Shown piece after piece: positions 18,953 to 27,511 of a DNA stretch of 64,000 nt; the stretch's first letter is position 1; the number at the start of each line of letters is the position of its first letter. This stretch comes from CAVQFB01 sp963711675. Lineage in GTDB: Bacteria > Acidobacteriota > Terriglobia > Terriglobales > Acidobacteriaceae. The notes beneath the pieces are model-generated. The model was not told where the DNA came from and searched no databases. It was given only the letters and a program-made list of their open reading frames with translations. The stretch spans positions 470,342-534,341 of the forward strand of contig CAVQFB010000006.1 in the NCBI GenBank assembly GCA_963711675.1, in the 5' to 3' direction. Both the position numbers and the translations under genes were made by a program.

Positions 18953-19609
18953 ATGGACCTCGAAACCGTAGATCACCTCCTGACCACGACCCGCACCGTC
19001 CGCAAGCGTCTCGACCTTGAGCGGCCAGTCGAGCTCGAGACGATTCACCGATGCATTGAGATCGCGTTTCAGGCTCCTACTGCAGGGAATCTTCAGAATT
19101 GGCATTTCGTAGTCATTACTGACGCGGCTCTGCGCAGCGAGTTGGCCGCTTTGTATGTCAAAGCCGCCGATCAGATCATTCAACGTTACTCCGGCAATCC
19201 TTACTCCAAAGTCGATTTGCGCATCGAGCAATTGCCGCGCCTCATGGAGTCCGGAATTCACTTGAAAGACCACCTGCACAAAGTGCCTGTACTCGTGGTC
19301 CCCTGCGTTGACGCTCGCGTGGAAGACGCTGGCGTAATGATGCAGGCCACCATGTATGGCTCCATCTTGCCTGCGGTCTGGTCCTTCATGCTGGCCCTCC
19401 GTTCCAGAGGAATTGGGGCGGCCTGGACCACCGACCACTTGATGTACGAAAAAGAAGCTGCGCAACTCCTCGGTATCCCCGATCAGGTCACACAAGTTGC
19501 GCTCTTGCCCGTCGCCTACTTCAAAGGTACAGACTTCAAGGCTGCAAAAAGGCTGCCGGCGCGCGAGCATATTCACTGGGACAAATGGGGAGCACAAGTA
19601 GCGGGCTGA
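18953..19609 (+). CDS. Nitroreductase-family flavoprotein
   Basis: The 218-aa product begins with the nitroreductase RTVRKRLDL segment and includes QAPTAGNLQNWHFVVI, the FMN phosphate-binding region, and a C-terminal GIAAAW-like segment (GIGAAWTTDHLMYEK). Members are FMN-dependent NAD(P)H oxidoreductases acting on nitro groups, quinones, enones or imines. Here it could reduce or dehydrogenate a cyclic intermediate. It is separated by 16 bases from the NTF2-like gene and lies upstream of the permease gene. Confidence 0.85.
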   Translation: MDLETVDHLLTTTRTVRKRLDLERPVELETIHRCIEIAFQAPTAGNLQNWHFVVITDAALRSELAALYVKAADQIIQRYSGNPYSKVDLRIEQLPRLMESGIHLKDHLHKVPVLVVPCVDARVEDAGVMMQATMYGSILPAVWSFMLALRSRGIGAAWTTDHLMYEKEAAQLLGIPDQVTQVALLPVAYFKGTDFKAAKRLPAREHIHWDKWGAQVAG

Positions 19610-19687
19610 TCTGGCTCTTGGGTCAACTGGGCGCAGTTCATTCGTAGGTGCTTGCATTTCGCCGCCGTATCCCGGAGTACGCCGATC

Positions 19688-20686
19688 ATGAGAATTGGGT
19701 TCCTGTTCGTACTCGCGGCCGGTATTCTGAACGGCAGCTTCGCCCTGCCTCTGAAGTTCACGCCACGCTGGTCCTGGGAGAACACCTGGCTGGTCTGGGC
19801 AATCCTCGGATTGGCAGTTTTCCCGACTCTACTCACTCTTGGTACCGTGCCTCATCTCGCCACGGCTTATCGCACGATTGGTGGCTCGTTCCTTCTGGGC
19901 CTGATACTCCTCGGCTTGTTGATTGGTCTGTCCATGATTTTCGCAGGATTGGCGGTCGACCTGATCGGGATTGCCCTTACCTTTTCCATCGCACCGGGTC
20001 TGGCCGCTGCCTGTGGAAGCCTCGTGCCCTTTGTCGCACTTCATCGCGAGAAGGTGTTCACCCGTACCGGGGCTACGCTGTTTGCAGGCATGCTAATCGT
20101 AAGTGGAGGGGTATTTCTCTGTGCGTCGGCTGGGCGGCTTCGGGAACGTGCGACCGGCGACCGTTCGCTCGACAAGCCCACTTCTGGTCGTGGTCTGACC
20201 TGTGCCATCCTCAGTGGACTAACAGCAGGTCTGGCGAATTTTGGTCTGGCGTTCGGTCAACGGGCGATCATGGTGGCGGAATCCCTGGGCGCTAAGCCGT
20301 TGTGGGCTGCCAACGTGATCTGGATGCCCATGTTCATGGCCGCGTCCATACCGAACGCACTTTACTGCTGGCATCTGCTCCGCCGGAACAACACTCAGAG
20401 CCGCTTCTTTGCAGACCGGACTGCGTCTCACTGGCTGCTGGCCGCCACCATGGCCTTCACCTGGCTCGCAAGCCTGCTCCTGTACGGAGTCGCCGCAGCT
20501 GATCTCGGGGACCTGGGTCCTGTATTCGGCTGGCCTTTGTTCGAAGCCATCATCGTAACGACTGCCAGTTTGCTCGGTATCCTTACCGGGGAATGGAAAA
20601 AGACCGGGGGGAAGCCTCTGCGACTACAGCTCTCAGGCGTGGCCGTCCTGATCGTCTCAATCTTCGTTTTTTCAAATGCACGGTAA
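19688..20686 (+). CDS. RhaT-family (L-rhamnose/H+ symporter type) permease
   Basis: The ATG at 19688 is preceded by GGAG at 19673 and places the first membrane helix (IGFLFVLAAGILNGSFALP) at the N-terminus, as in RhaT; an ATG at 19652 would add 12 residues. The 332-aa product has about ten hydrophobic helices and the RhaT-like motifs PLKFTPRWSWENTWLVWAI and AGLANFGLAFGQ. It belongs to the drug/metabolite transporter superfamily. In the cluster it is the candidate inner-membrane carrier for the substrate taken up by the TonB-dependent receptor. Rhamnose as the actual substrate is unlikely because no sugar genes are nearby. Confidence 0.82.
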   Translation: MRIGFLFVLAAGILNGSFALPLKFTPRWSWENTWLVWAILGLAVFPTLLTLGTVPHLATAYRTIGGSFLLGLILLGLLIGLSMIFAGLAVDLIGIALTFSIAPGLAAACGSLVPFVALHREKVFTRTGATLFAGMLIVSGGVFLCASAGRLRERATGDRSLDKPTSGRGLTCAILSGLTAGLANFGLAFGQRAIMVAESLGAKPLWAANVIWMPMFMAASIPNALYCWHLLRRNNTQSRFFADRTASHWLLAATMAFTWLASLLLYGVAAADLGDLGPVFGWPLFEAIIVTTASLLGILTGEWKKTGGKPLRLQLSGVAVLIVSIFVFSNAR

Positions 20687-20830
20687 GATTCCTCGGACTA
20701 TCAATTCTGTAGATCAGTACGGTAGGACATTGAGTCATGCACCGCGGACATTTGTGACGAAAGTGAAAGATCGAGGACCGCAGAGAGATTCGGTTCCTCC
20801 CGGCAAAAGTCCGTCGCGATGACTTTGTAG

Positions 20831-20876
20831 TTGCGCCTAGGTTGCGCGTATTGCCGTATTTTGCCGCAATCTGCCG
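20831..20876 (+). repeat. Five TTGC-type direct repeats phased at about 10 bp
   Basis: TTGCG, TTGCG, TTGCC, TTGCC and TGCC begin at 20831, 20842, 20851, 20861 and 20872. One repeat per helical turn is typical of multiple protein-binding sites such as integrase arm sites. Confidence 0.5.
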
Positions 20877-20915
20877 AGTTAAAACCTGCAACTAGTGTAT
20901 TTTCAACACTCGGTT

Positions 20916-20965
20916 TAGGACTCGTAATCCTTAGGTCGTTGGTTCGGGTCCAACCGCCACCACCA
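20916..20965 (+). pseudogene. 3' half of a tRNA-Thr(CGU) gene
   Basis: The anticodon arm AGGA-CTCGTAA-TCCT (anticodon CGT), variable loop, T-arm GTTGG-TTCGGGT-CCAAC, acceptor strand CGCCACC, discriminator A and CCA (20963-20965) are all present. No D-arm and no matching 5' acceptor GGTGGCG occurs upstream. It is a 3' fragment as left when an element integrates into a tRNA gene. Confidence 0.65.
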
Positions 20966-21041
20966 ATCTCTCAGACTGGTCCTGCGCTCAGGATTTCGCC
21001 AGTGGGCTTCCGCTGCGCTCACGCCCGCTGAGCGGCTCAAG

Positions 21042-21064
21042 TTCGAGTCCGACCGCCGCCACCC
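21042..21064 (+). pseudogene. Second tRNA 3'-tail fragment
   Basis: TTCGAGTCCGACCGCCGCCACCC matches the T-loop and 3' acceptor end of a tRNA, but the pairing 5' T-stem and everything upstream are absent. It lies 77 bases after the first fragment. Confidence 0.4.
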
Positions 21065-21072
21065 AACGTTTC

Positions 21073-21906
21073 TTACTTCGATTTGCGGGACACGCTCATA
21101 AACGCACCCTTCTTGCCCTCGTCGGAGGAAGGGTTCGCCGAGGCGGCAAACAAAGAATTCAACCTGTCCTTCCAGATGATGATGCTGTCCTTTGCCGCCT
21201 GCGCATCGGTTGAATCGGGAACCAGCTCCAGGTACTCCTTCATGTGGAGGATGGCCGTGTCGTAATCCTTCTGCTCTCCCGCGAGAGTCGCCAGATTGAA
21301 TTGACCCTCGGGCCAGGTGGGGAACAAAGCCACAGCCGCCTCGTACTCATGGATGGCTTTGGCGGTTTCACGCTCTTTGAATGCATATTCCGCAAGCACC
21401 TGATGTTCTCTTGCGGATTCGGGCATCGTCGGCTTGGGAGAAGCACTGCGCCAGGCTGCTGCCTGCGCTCGGAACTGTTGCATCTCGGCTTCCTGCTGAA
21501 CGACAACCTTGGCGCGCGCCTCCGTGGCCAGATATTCCAGCGCTGCCGCGAAAGACTCGGCTCGGCCCCTCGTGAAGAGCAGTATGTCTTCATCCTTATC
21601 GCGGGTGTAGTCGCGCCACGCTACCGTGGGGTAGCCATCGCGAATCCCTCCCGCGCGAATGGAAGAGATTCGGGCCAGCGCGATACCGAAATGAACGTCC
21701 CCGCGTGCGGTCGAGTACAGCAGATATTGGGCGTTCAACTGGTCGATCTTGTACATGCGCTTCGTGGCGTTGGTGATCCACTTTTGGGCTTCGGCCTGAT
21801 CCGCAGGAGCCTGGTCCTTTTTCGCAAAGGAGCTCACGGGCAACAGCAAGAACAGCGCCACCAACATCGTTCCGGCGCTTCGGACAAAAAGATTTTGCCG
21901 ATACAT
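21073..21906 (-). CDS. Secreted TPR protein
   Basis: The 277-aa product starts behind GGAGAG and has a signal peptide (GTMLVALFLLLPVSSFAKK). Residues 170-250 contain two to three TPR motifs (AEYAFKERETAKAIHEYEAAVALFP, GQFNLATLAGEQKDYDTAILHMKEYLELVPD), with a helical central region before them. It is likely periplasmic and a protein-protein scaffold; no partner can be named. It is convergent with the catabolic cluster, its stop lying just past the tRNA fragments. Confidence 0.75.
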   Translation of the reverse strand: MYRQNLFVRSAGTMLVALFLLLPVSSFAKKDQAPADQAEAQKWITNATKRMYKIDQLNAQYLLYSTARGDVHFGIALARISSIRAGGIRDGYPTVAWRDYTRDKDEDILLFTRGRAESFAAALEYLATEARAKVVVQQEAEMQQFRAQAAAWRSASPKPTMPESAREHQVLAEYAFKERETAKAIHEYEAAVALFPTWPEGQFNLATLAGEQKDYDTAILHMKEYLELVPDSTDAQAAKDSIIIWKDRLNSLFAASANPSSDEGKKGAFMSVSRKSK

Positions 21907-22206
21907 GAAGAGTCTCTCCGAGTCTGAGGTTTCCGTTCTAGCTTTGATTCTCGGCGCCTCGAATGCAAAGAGAAACTACAAATCGATGTTCCCTTCGTAA
22001 CCTCGATCCGGGCAACTCGCTTCGCCACGGGCCCAACAGCGCACGGTTCCGAAGGTAATCTTGATGAGGCCGTTCACCTCCACCGATACTCAACTTTCCT
22101 CTCGTCTTCGTACGGCGCTTCAGGCGGACACAGATCAATAGTCCATCGAACTCGATCTGAAGCCACCTGGTGTACGCACTAAGTAACGGTTAGAACCACA
22201 GAACTC
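21907..22206. other. Intergenic region between divergent genes
   Basis: This 300-base region must hold the promoters of the divergent TPR and coiled-coil genes. I could not identify convincing -35/-10 pairs, repeats or other structure. Confidence 0.35.
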
Positions 22207-24552
22207 ATGACTCTTCGCTCAACGCGACTGAACCGGACGATCCTGCAACCGCTGCTTTGGGGCATCGTGATCTGGGCCAGCGCAGTCTCTCTCTGGGCGG
22301 ACACCTGCTCCTACACCTACCACTGCGGCGGGCCGCAATGTGCTGCCGTCATGGGAGGCTACAGCGGGACGCCCAGCCAGTCCGGTATCACCTTTGCACA
22401 ATGCGAGGCCGCGCGTAAAGCGGCCATTCCCTACGGCTCGTCGCCCTGCACCTGCACTGCGGATGGGGCATCCTCTTCTGGCACGAACCAAAAGGTAGCC
22501 GTCGGCCACAACCTGCAGCAGAACATGGTCAGTCTGGGCGCCAACATGATGGTTTCGAATATCAAAAACCCGTACGTTGGCCAGTTCATGTCGAGCTTTA
22601 CCAACAGCTTCCTGCAAACCGTCTTTGACAACCAGGCGGAAGCCGAACGCCAACGCCAGATCATGGATCAGCAGCTCGCGGAACAGCGGCGCATCGCGGA
22701 AGAACGGAGACGCATCGCCGAACAGCAGCGCATCGACGCGATGTTTGCCCGGCTCAACCAGCAACTGAAGCTGGAGGGCCTGCCCTTTGGCTTGACGCTC
22801 AAGGCGATGGACTCGAATACCGACCTCGAACTGAAAGGCATGAACTCCTCCCGGCCCGAAGACTTGAAGCTCAAGCTCAGCCCTAGCACTGCGACCAGCT
22901 ACGGGTTAAAGGGCCTGCCTGGTATTTACCTGGGTGGACCTGCGGGATCGGATGCAACATCAGGCGACGGAGCAGCTGGTTCCAGTGGCAATCCGAACCT
23001 TGTATCTGGTCCGGGGACTGGCAGAACAGGTGAAGGCATTCCGGGCTTGCCGGGTATCTATCTGGACGGAGTTCGCCCCGATCAGGCGGCGCAACTGGCG
23101 CAAGCAGCCGACAACTTGTCGGGGCAGGAAAAGATTGTCGCGCAGGACACTGCGCTTGAAGCGGCTCAGCGTAACACCGCCCTGACCGCGCCTTCCGAAG
23201 ACCCTAAGGTGCAAGCCTTTCAACAGGCGGCGCAGCAATACGACCAAGCCGCCGACGCGGCGAAAACTGCACAACAAGGTTGGACCGATGCCCAGTCGCG
23301 GGCGGAAGGTGATAAGAGCCTGGTCGATATGGCGCGCACGAAGTTAGATACGGCTAACGCCACGACGGCCCAGCAGGAAGCGTTCAACAAAATGCTCGAC
23401 GCGGCTCACTCCGACGAAGACGCAGCCGCCGCCGCGCAAAAGATCTTTGATGGCGCGAACGCGACACTGGCCGTCAGCCGGACGAATGCGGCAACAACTC
23501 TCGGAGCGCTTGCTCCGGCGAGTGGCGTTCCATCGAACCTGAAGGTTGCGGCGAATTCGCCCGCAACGACATCCCTTTCCCCGGCCAGTCCTGCGACCGT
23601 CGACCTGAGCCACACGCGCTCGACCACGCCAGCCATCCTCAGGCCAGCCACACCGAGTGGCACTCCCATTGTCGCCGCGCCCGTTCGCGCGGAGAATCCT
23701 CCTCCGAAACCGGCATCGGTTCCGGTTCAGGATCTTGGCGCCTGTCTCGCCTCAGCGGCGGGACATCCTCTTCCCGCTGGTGCGGCTTTGCCCACGCCCG
23801 AACAACTGCGCGAGCAACTTCAGGATGCGCAGGAAGCCATTCACCGTCTCGTAGAAGATCACGAGACCCAGGAAGACTTGCGCGAGGATGCGACTGAGCA
23901 GATCAATGACGCCGTTCACGACGCCAAGAAGCAGGCTTTTGACCTGACCGTGGATTTCGTCATGCACAAAGCCATCGCCGGTGTTCGGTCGGGGATATGG
24001 GAATCCGGACGCGAGGTCGACGATCTGCAAAAGCTCGCAGCCTCTGAAGCAGATCCCGCAAAACTTACTGCGCTTCGCTCTCAGATCGCGCAGGCCTCAA
24101 CGCGCAATGACAACCTCAAGCTGGCAAAGGAAATCCTCGAGAAGGGCAAGGACAAGCTGGAGGAACGCGCCCGTTTGCGCGACTTTCGCGAGTGGACCGC
24201 GAAGCCCGAAGAACTGGAGCAAACCACGGGTCAGATGGAAGGCGTGAAGCAACTGCTCCAGGCGGCGCTGTCGGAGAAGAGTGTAAAAGCTGCTCTGCGC
24301 TACACGCCGTACGTTGACAGCATCGTGAAATGGGGCAGCTCGCTGGTTGACACGACTTACGATCTGGCCGAGGAGTACGTCAGCGCCAGGGAAATCGATC
24401 AGTACAACCGCAACTCGGAAAAGTACCTCAAGGCGCTGGAAGCGCTCAACCGGCGTGTCAAGGTGAGTGTCGCCCAGCTCAATTGCTACAAAGGCGGCCC
24501 CTCAGAGGCGCCCAGACCTCACAACGAGATGACCGCCATCCAGCCGAAGTAG
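22207..24552 (+). CDS. Large secreted coiled-coil protein of unknown function
   Basis: The 781-aa product has a signal peptide (LLWGIVIWASAVSLWAD) and a cysteine-rich head (residues 36-90: SYTYHCGGPQC, ITFAQCEAA, SSPCTCT). A basic/acidic coiled coil follows (about 140-190, repeats of EERRRIAEQQR type). Two GLPGIYLGG/GLPGIYLDG motifs lie near 240 and 280. Alanine/glutamine-rich helices with low-complexity Pro/Ala/Thr linkers fill 290-540, and a charged helical C-terminal third contains DLTVDFVMHKAIAGVRSGIWE. No known domain was recognised. The conserved head cysteines suggest an extracytoplasmic location. It could be a surface or cell-wall associated structural protein, but function is open. 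Confidence 0.7.
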   Translation: MTLRSTRLNRTILQPLLWGIVIWASAVSLWADTCSYTYHCGGPQCAAVMGGYSGTPSQSGITFAQCEAARKAAIPYGSSPCTCTADGASSSGTNQKVAVGHNLQQNMVSLGANMMVSNIKNPYVGQFMSSFTNSFLQTVFDNQAEAERQRQIMDQQLAEQRRIAEERRRIAEQQRIDAMFARLNQQLKLEGLPFGLTLKAMDSNTDLELKGMNSSRPEDLKLKLSPSTATSYGLKGLPGIYLGGPAGSDATSGDGAAGSSGNPNLVSGPGTGRTGEGIPGLPGIYLDGVRPDQAAQLAQAADNLSGQEKIVAQDTALEAAQRNTALTAPSEDPKVQAFQQAAQQYDQAADAAKTAQQGWTDAQSRAEGDKSLVDMARTKLDTANATTAQQEAFNKMLDAAHSDEDAAAAAQKIFDGANATLAVSRTNAATTLGALAPASGVPSNLKVAANSPATTSLSPASPATVDLSHTRSTTPAILRPATPSGTPIVAAPVRAENPPPKPASVPVQDLGACLASAAGHPLPAGAALPTPEQLREQLQDAQEAIHRLVEDHETQEDLREDATEQINDAVHDAKKQAFDLTVDFVMHKAIAGVRSGIWESGREVDDLQKLAASEADPAKLTALRSQIAQASTRNDNLKLAKEILEKGKDKLEERARLRDFREWTAKPEELEQTTGQMEGVKQLLQAALSEKSVKAALRYTPYVDSIVKWGSSLVDTTYDLAEEYVSAREIDQYNRNSEKYLKALEALNRRVKVSVAQLNCYKGGPSEAPRPHNEMTAIQPK

Positions 24553-24607
24553 TCACGAACCCGCGCAGAAGCCCGACTAAGGCGCGGCTTTCAACAGTCA
24601 GGAACCT

Positions 24608-24734
24608 GATTCTTGGGCAGTGGCTCAATTTTCCATTGTTCTACAGGACAGTCATCCCGAGGCACCCGCGTTTTCTCCAGCGGGGCGAGGGATCTGGCGT
24701 GGAGTGTTTCAAATTGAGCCAGTACAGATTCTTG
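24608..24734 (+). mobile_element. Miniature element-like structure with inverted ends and 8-bp flanking repeats
   Basis: TGGCTCAATTT (24621-24631) and AAATTGAGCCA (24711-24721) are perfect 11-bp inverted repeats about 100 bases apart. GATTCTTG occurs as a direct repeat just outside, at 24608-24615 and 24727-24734, five bases from each inverted repeat. It has no coding capacity and looks like a MITE or the collapsed ends of an insertion sequence. Confidence 0.45.
24651..24702 (+). repeat. GTCATCCCGAG...GAGGGATCTGGCGTG repeat
   Basis: This segment lies inside the inverted repeats at 24621/24721. Its right end (CGAGGGATCTGGCGTG) recurs at 32917-32932, and it resembles the GTCATTCCGAGC family seen at 36754-36848. 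Confidence 0.4.
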
Positions 24735-24799
24735 CCTATGCTATTATTTGCGCCCGGTCCCAGCATTACAATCCAGCCCCTGCTGATCTGGAGGTTCCC

Positions 24800-26521
24800 A
24801 TGAACCGCAAACTTCGCATCGCCCTTATCATCGTCGGCGTCTTGGTCGTCCTCCTGTTCGTCGTTCCCTTCTTGATCCCCATCAATCAGTTCCGGCCCAC
24901 CATCGAAGAGAAGGCGTCGCAGGCTCTGGGACGCAAAGTAGCGGTCGGCGACTTAAGCTTCTCGTTGATCGGCGGCTCAGTCTCGGCTGAGAGTCTTTCG
25001 ATCGGCGACGATCCCAAGTTCAGCCAGTCGCCGTTTCTGACCGCGAAGTCCCTTAAGGTCGGCGTCGAGATTTTGCCCCTGATCTTCTCGAAGTCTCTCA
25101 ACGTCACCGGCGTGACCATCGAAAATCCCGAGGTGACGCTGCTGCGCAATGCGGCAAACCAGTGGAACTATTCTTCGCTAGGCGGATCGTCTAAGCCCGA
25201 AGCCACGAAAGCCGAATCTGCCAAGCCCGAGGCCCAAGCAGGGCAGAAGTCCGCAGGCTCTCCTTCCGAAGCGTTTACGGTTCAGAAGCTCACTCTCAAG
25301 GACGGCCGCATCACCGTTGGCTCGACGAATTCGCAGAAGCGCAGCGTCTACGATCACGTTAACGTGGAAGCCTCTAACGTCTCGCTGACCTCCAAGTTTC
25401 CACTGACCGTAACCGCTGATCTTCCGGGTGGAGGAACGTTCAAGCTCGACGGGAATATCGGCCCAGTCGATCAGACCGACGCTTCTCTCACCCCCGTCGA
25501 CGCCAAACTTGAAGTCGGCTCGTTGAATCTTGCTTCCACCGGGGTTCTCGATCCTTCTGCAGGCTTGGGCGGCCTGCTCGATCTCAACGCCACCCTCGCT
25601 TCGCAGAATGGAAGCGCTGAGACTAAGGGAACGGCAAAGCTGTCTAAGGCGTTGCTGGTCGCCGGCGGGTCACCGGCTGCAGTTCCTGTCACCGTCGACT
25701 TCAGCACCAAGTACGATCTGCGCAAAAATGCTGGTGTTCTAAACCCATCCACACTAAAGATCGGCAACGCAACCGCGCATCTCGACGGCACCTATGAAAC
25801 CGCCGGAGATGCCACCGCCGTCAACATCAAGCTCGACGCCAAAGACATGCCGGCGAAGGATCTCGAGTCTTTTCTCCCCGCGCTCGGAATCAACCTGCCG
25901 AAGGGAGCTTCGCTGCAGGCGGGCACACTCAACGCGAACCTTAATCTCACGGGTCCGACCAACAAACTGGTCACGACCGGGAACGTTGGCCTTTTCAGCG
26001 CAAAACTGGCTGGCTTCGACCTGGGTTCGAAGATGTCCGCTGTTTCCTCGCTCGCGGGTGTGAAAACCGGCAAGGATCTCGACATCGAGAAGCTGACCAC
26101 GAATCTTCGGATGGCGCCCGATGGCCTGAAGGCCGACAATTTTATTGCGGTAGTTCCCAGTCTGGGGAATCTGGCTGGCGGCGGGACGATCGATTCGAAG
26201 AACGCTCTCGACTTCAAAATGGCTGCTACGCTCACCAACGCTCTGGGTGCGGTCGCAAGCCCCGTTTCCGGGGCCGCTGGGCTCATCGGCAAGGCGACTG
26301 GCGGAGGTAGCGGCTGCAAGAGTGGCACGACCATACCGTTCATGATTCAGGGCACCACCGCCGAGCCGAAGTTTGTCCCGGACGTGGGCGGCCTTGCTGC
26401 GGGCATGCTCAAGTCGCAGTTCGGTTGCGTGGGAAAGGTTGCTTCAGGGGCGTCTCTGCCCGGAGGTGTCAATCCAGCTAGTGGGCTGGGCGGCTTGCTC
26501 AACAGGAAGAAGAAGCCGTAA
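24800..26521 (+). CDS. AsmA-family membrane protein
   Basis: The ATG at 24800 follows GGAGG and directly precedes the membrane anchor (IALIIVGVLVVLLFVVPFLIP); the longer open frame upstream runs through the repeat element. The 573-aa product has the AsmA N-terminal motif INQFRPTIEEKASQALGRKVAVGDLSFSLIGG, a Thr/Ala-rich middle and the C-terminal AsmA_2 region (LKADNFIAVVPSLGNLAGGGTIDSKNALDFKMAATL). AsmA-like proteins are inner-membrane-anchored periplasmic proteins implicated in outer-membrane lipid transport and assembly. The GSGCKSGTTIPFMIQGTTAEPKFVPD ending is typical of acidobacterial members. No operon partners are evident. Confidence 0.88.
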   Translation: MNRKLRIALIIVGVLVVLLFVVPFLIPINQFRPTIEEKASQALGRKVAVGDLSFSLIGGSVSAESLSIGDDPKFSQSPFLTAKSLKVGVEILPLIFSKSLNVTGVTIENPEVTLLRNAANQWNYSSLGGSSKPEATKAESAKPEAQAGQKSAGSPSEAFTVQKLTLKDGRITVGSTNSQKRSVYDHVNVEASNVSLTSKFPLTVTADLPGGGTFKLDGNIGPVDQTDASLTPVDAKLEVGSLNLASTGVLDPSAGLGGLLDLNATLASQNGSAETKGTAKLSKALLVAGGSPAAVPVTVDFSTKYDLRKNAGVLNPSTLKIGNATAHLDGTYETAGDATAVNIKLDAKDMPAKDLESFLPALGINLPKGASLQAGTLNANLNLTGPTNKLVTTGNVGLFSAKLAGFDLGSKMSAVSSLAGVKTGKDLDIEKLTTNLRMAPDGLKADNFIAVVPSLGNLAGGGTIDSKNALDFKMAATLTNALGAVASPVSGAAGLIGKATGGGSGCKSGTTIPFMIQGTTAEPKFVPDVGGLAAGMLKSQFGCVGKVASGASLPGGVNPASGLGGLLNRKKKP

Positions 26522-26706
26522 GCCTCAGTCCTGAATGCAGACCGGCCCCCGGGAAGCAGCCCCGGGTCATGTCGGCGATATCCCGAGATCGACCCAAGCA
26601 TAGAACCATGCTCAATTTTGCACTCCTCGGTCTCTCAGTCATCCCCTATTTCCGCGCACCTTAACGCGTGTATTTGAATCTGATCACTTGAGACATGGGA
26701 GCACAC

Positions 26707-27393
26707 ATGAAAGGTAAAGTTGTGCTTGTTACCGGCGCCAACGGAGGCCTGGGAACGCACGTGACACAGGCTTTTCTCGATGCGGGCGCCACCGTTGTCG
26801 GTGCGTCGCGAAAGATCCAACCGTCAGAGTTTGACAGTCCAAATTTCACTGCCATACCGGGTGAGATTTCGAGTTACGACAGCGCAAGAGCAGTAGTAAA
26901 CCAAGCCGTAGCGCGTTTCGGCAAACTCGATGTCCTGGCGCACACGATCGGCGGATTCGCAGGCGGCCAATCCGTTGCCGAAACCGACGACGCAACCTTC
27001 CGGCAAATGTTTGATCTGAATGTGAACGCCACTTTTTATCTGCTTCGCGCTGCGCTACCTGTAATGAGGAAGACAGGCAACGCGCGGATCATCGCGATTG
27101 GAAGCCGGGCAGCGGTCGAGCCGGGAGCCAACGTGGGCGCCTACAGTGCCTCCAAGGCGGCCATGGTTTCTTTGATCCAGACTGTAGCTTTGGAGAACAA
27201 GGACGCGGGAATCACCGCCAATGCCATTCTGCCGGGCACCATGGATACGCCTGCAAATCGCAAATCGATGCCCGACGCTGATTTCTCCAAGTGGGTACAA
27301 CCTGCGGCAGTAGCCAGCCTCATGGTCTGGCTCGCCGGTGATTCCGGCAAAGACGTCAACGGGGCAGCGATCCCCGTTTACGGCGATGAGTGA
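26707..27393 (+). CDS. Short-chain dehydrogenase/reductase
   Basis: The ATG at 26707 is preceded by GGGAG, favouring it over the ATG at 26695 that contains this site. The 228-aa product has the SDR cofactor loop VTGANGGLG, the NNAG-equivalent AHTIGG, and the catalytic motif with YSASK after GSRAAVEPGAN. Classical SDRs reduce or oxidise carbonyl/hydroxyl substrates with NAD(P). The usual NNAG is replaced by HTIGG, as in some short SDRs. It stands alone between the AsmA and VWA genes, so the substrate is unknown. Confidence 0.85.
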   Translation: MKGKVVLVTGANGGLGTHVTQAFLDAGATVVGASRKIQPSEFDSPNFTAIPGEISSYDSARAVVNQAVARFGKLDVLAHTIGGFAGGQSVAETDDATFRQMFDLNVNATFYLLRAALPVMRKTGNARIIAIGSRAAVEPGANVGAYSASKAAMVSLIQTVALENKDAGITANAILPGTMDTPANRKSMPDADFSKWVQPAAVASLMVWLAGDSGKDVNGAAIPVYGDE

Positions 27394-27511
27394 GGCTCGC
27401 GCGCTCTTTACAAACTTTTACCAACCATCTCACAACCAATCTGCCGCTCAGCGTGTTCTTATCAATAAGGATAGGACCGTCTTCCAGCACCTTGGTCTCA
27501 GATAAATCTAC

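Larger units (their letters stand above)
20687..21072. other. Intergenic region with att-like repeats and tRNA fragments
   Basis: This gap contains no protein gene. It holds the phased TTGC repeats at 20831-20876, a tRNA-Thr 3' half at 20916-20965 and a second tRNA 3' tail at 21042-21064, each described separately. Confidence 0.6.

Noticed and set aside
20916..20965. Complete tRNA-Thr gene
   Set aside because: No 5' acceptor, D-arm or anticodon-stem-proximal sequence upstream; only the 3' half is present.
24620..24799. Longer AsmA start at 24620
   Set aside because: The additional residues run through a repeat element; GGAGG is placed only before the ATG at 24800.
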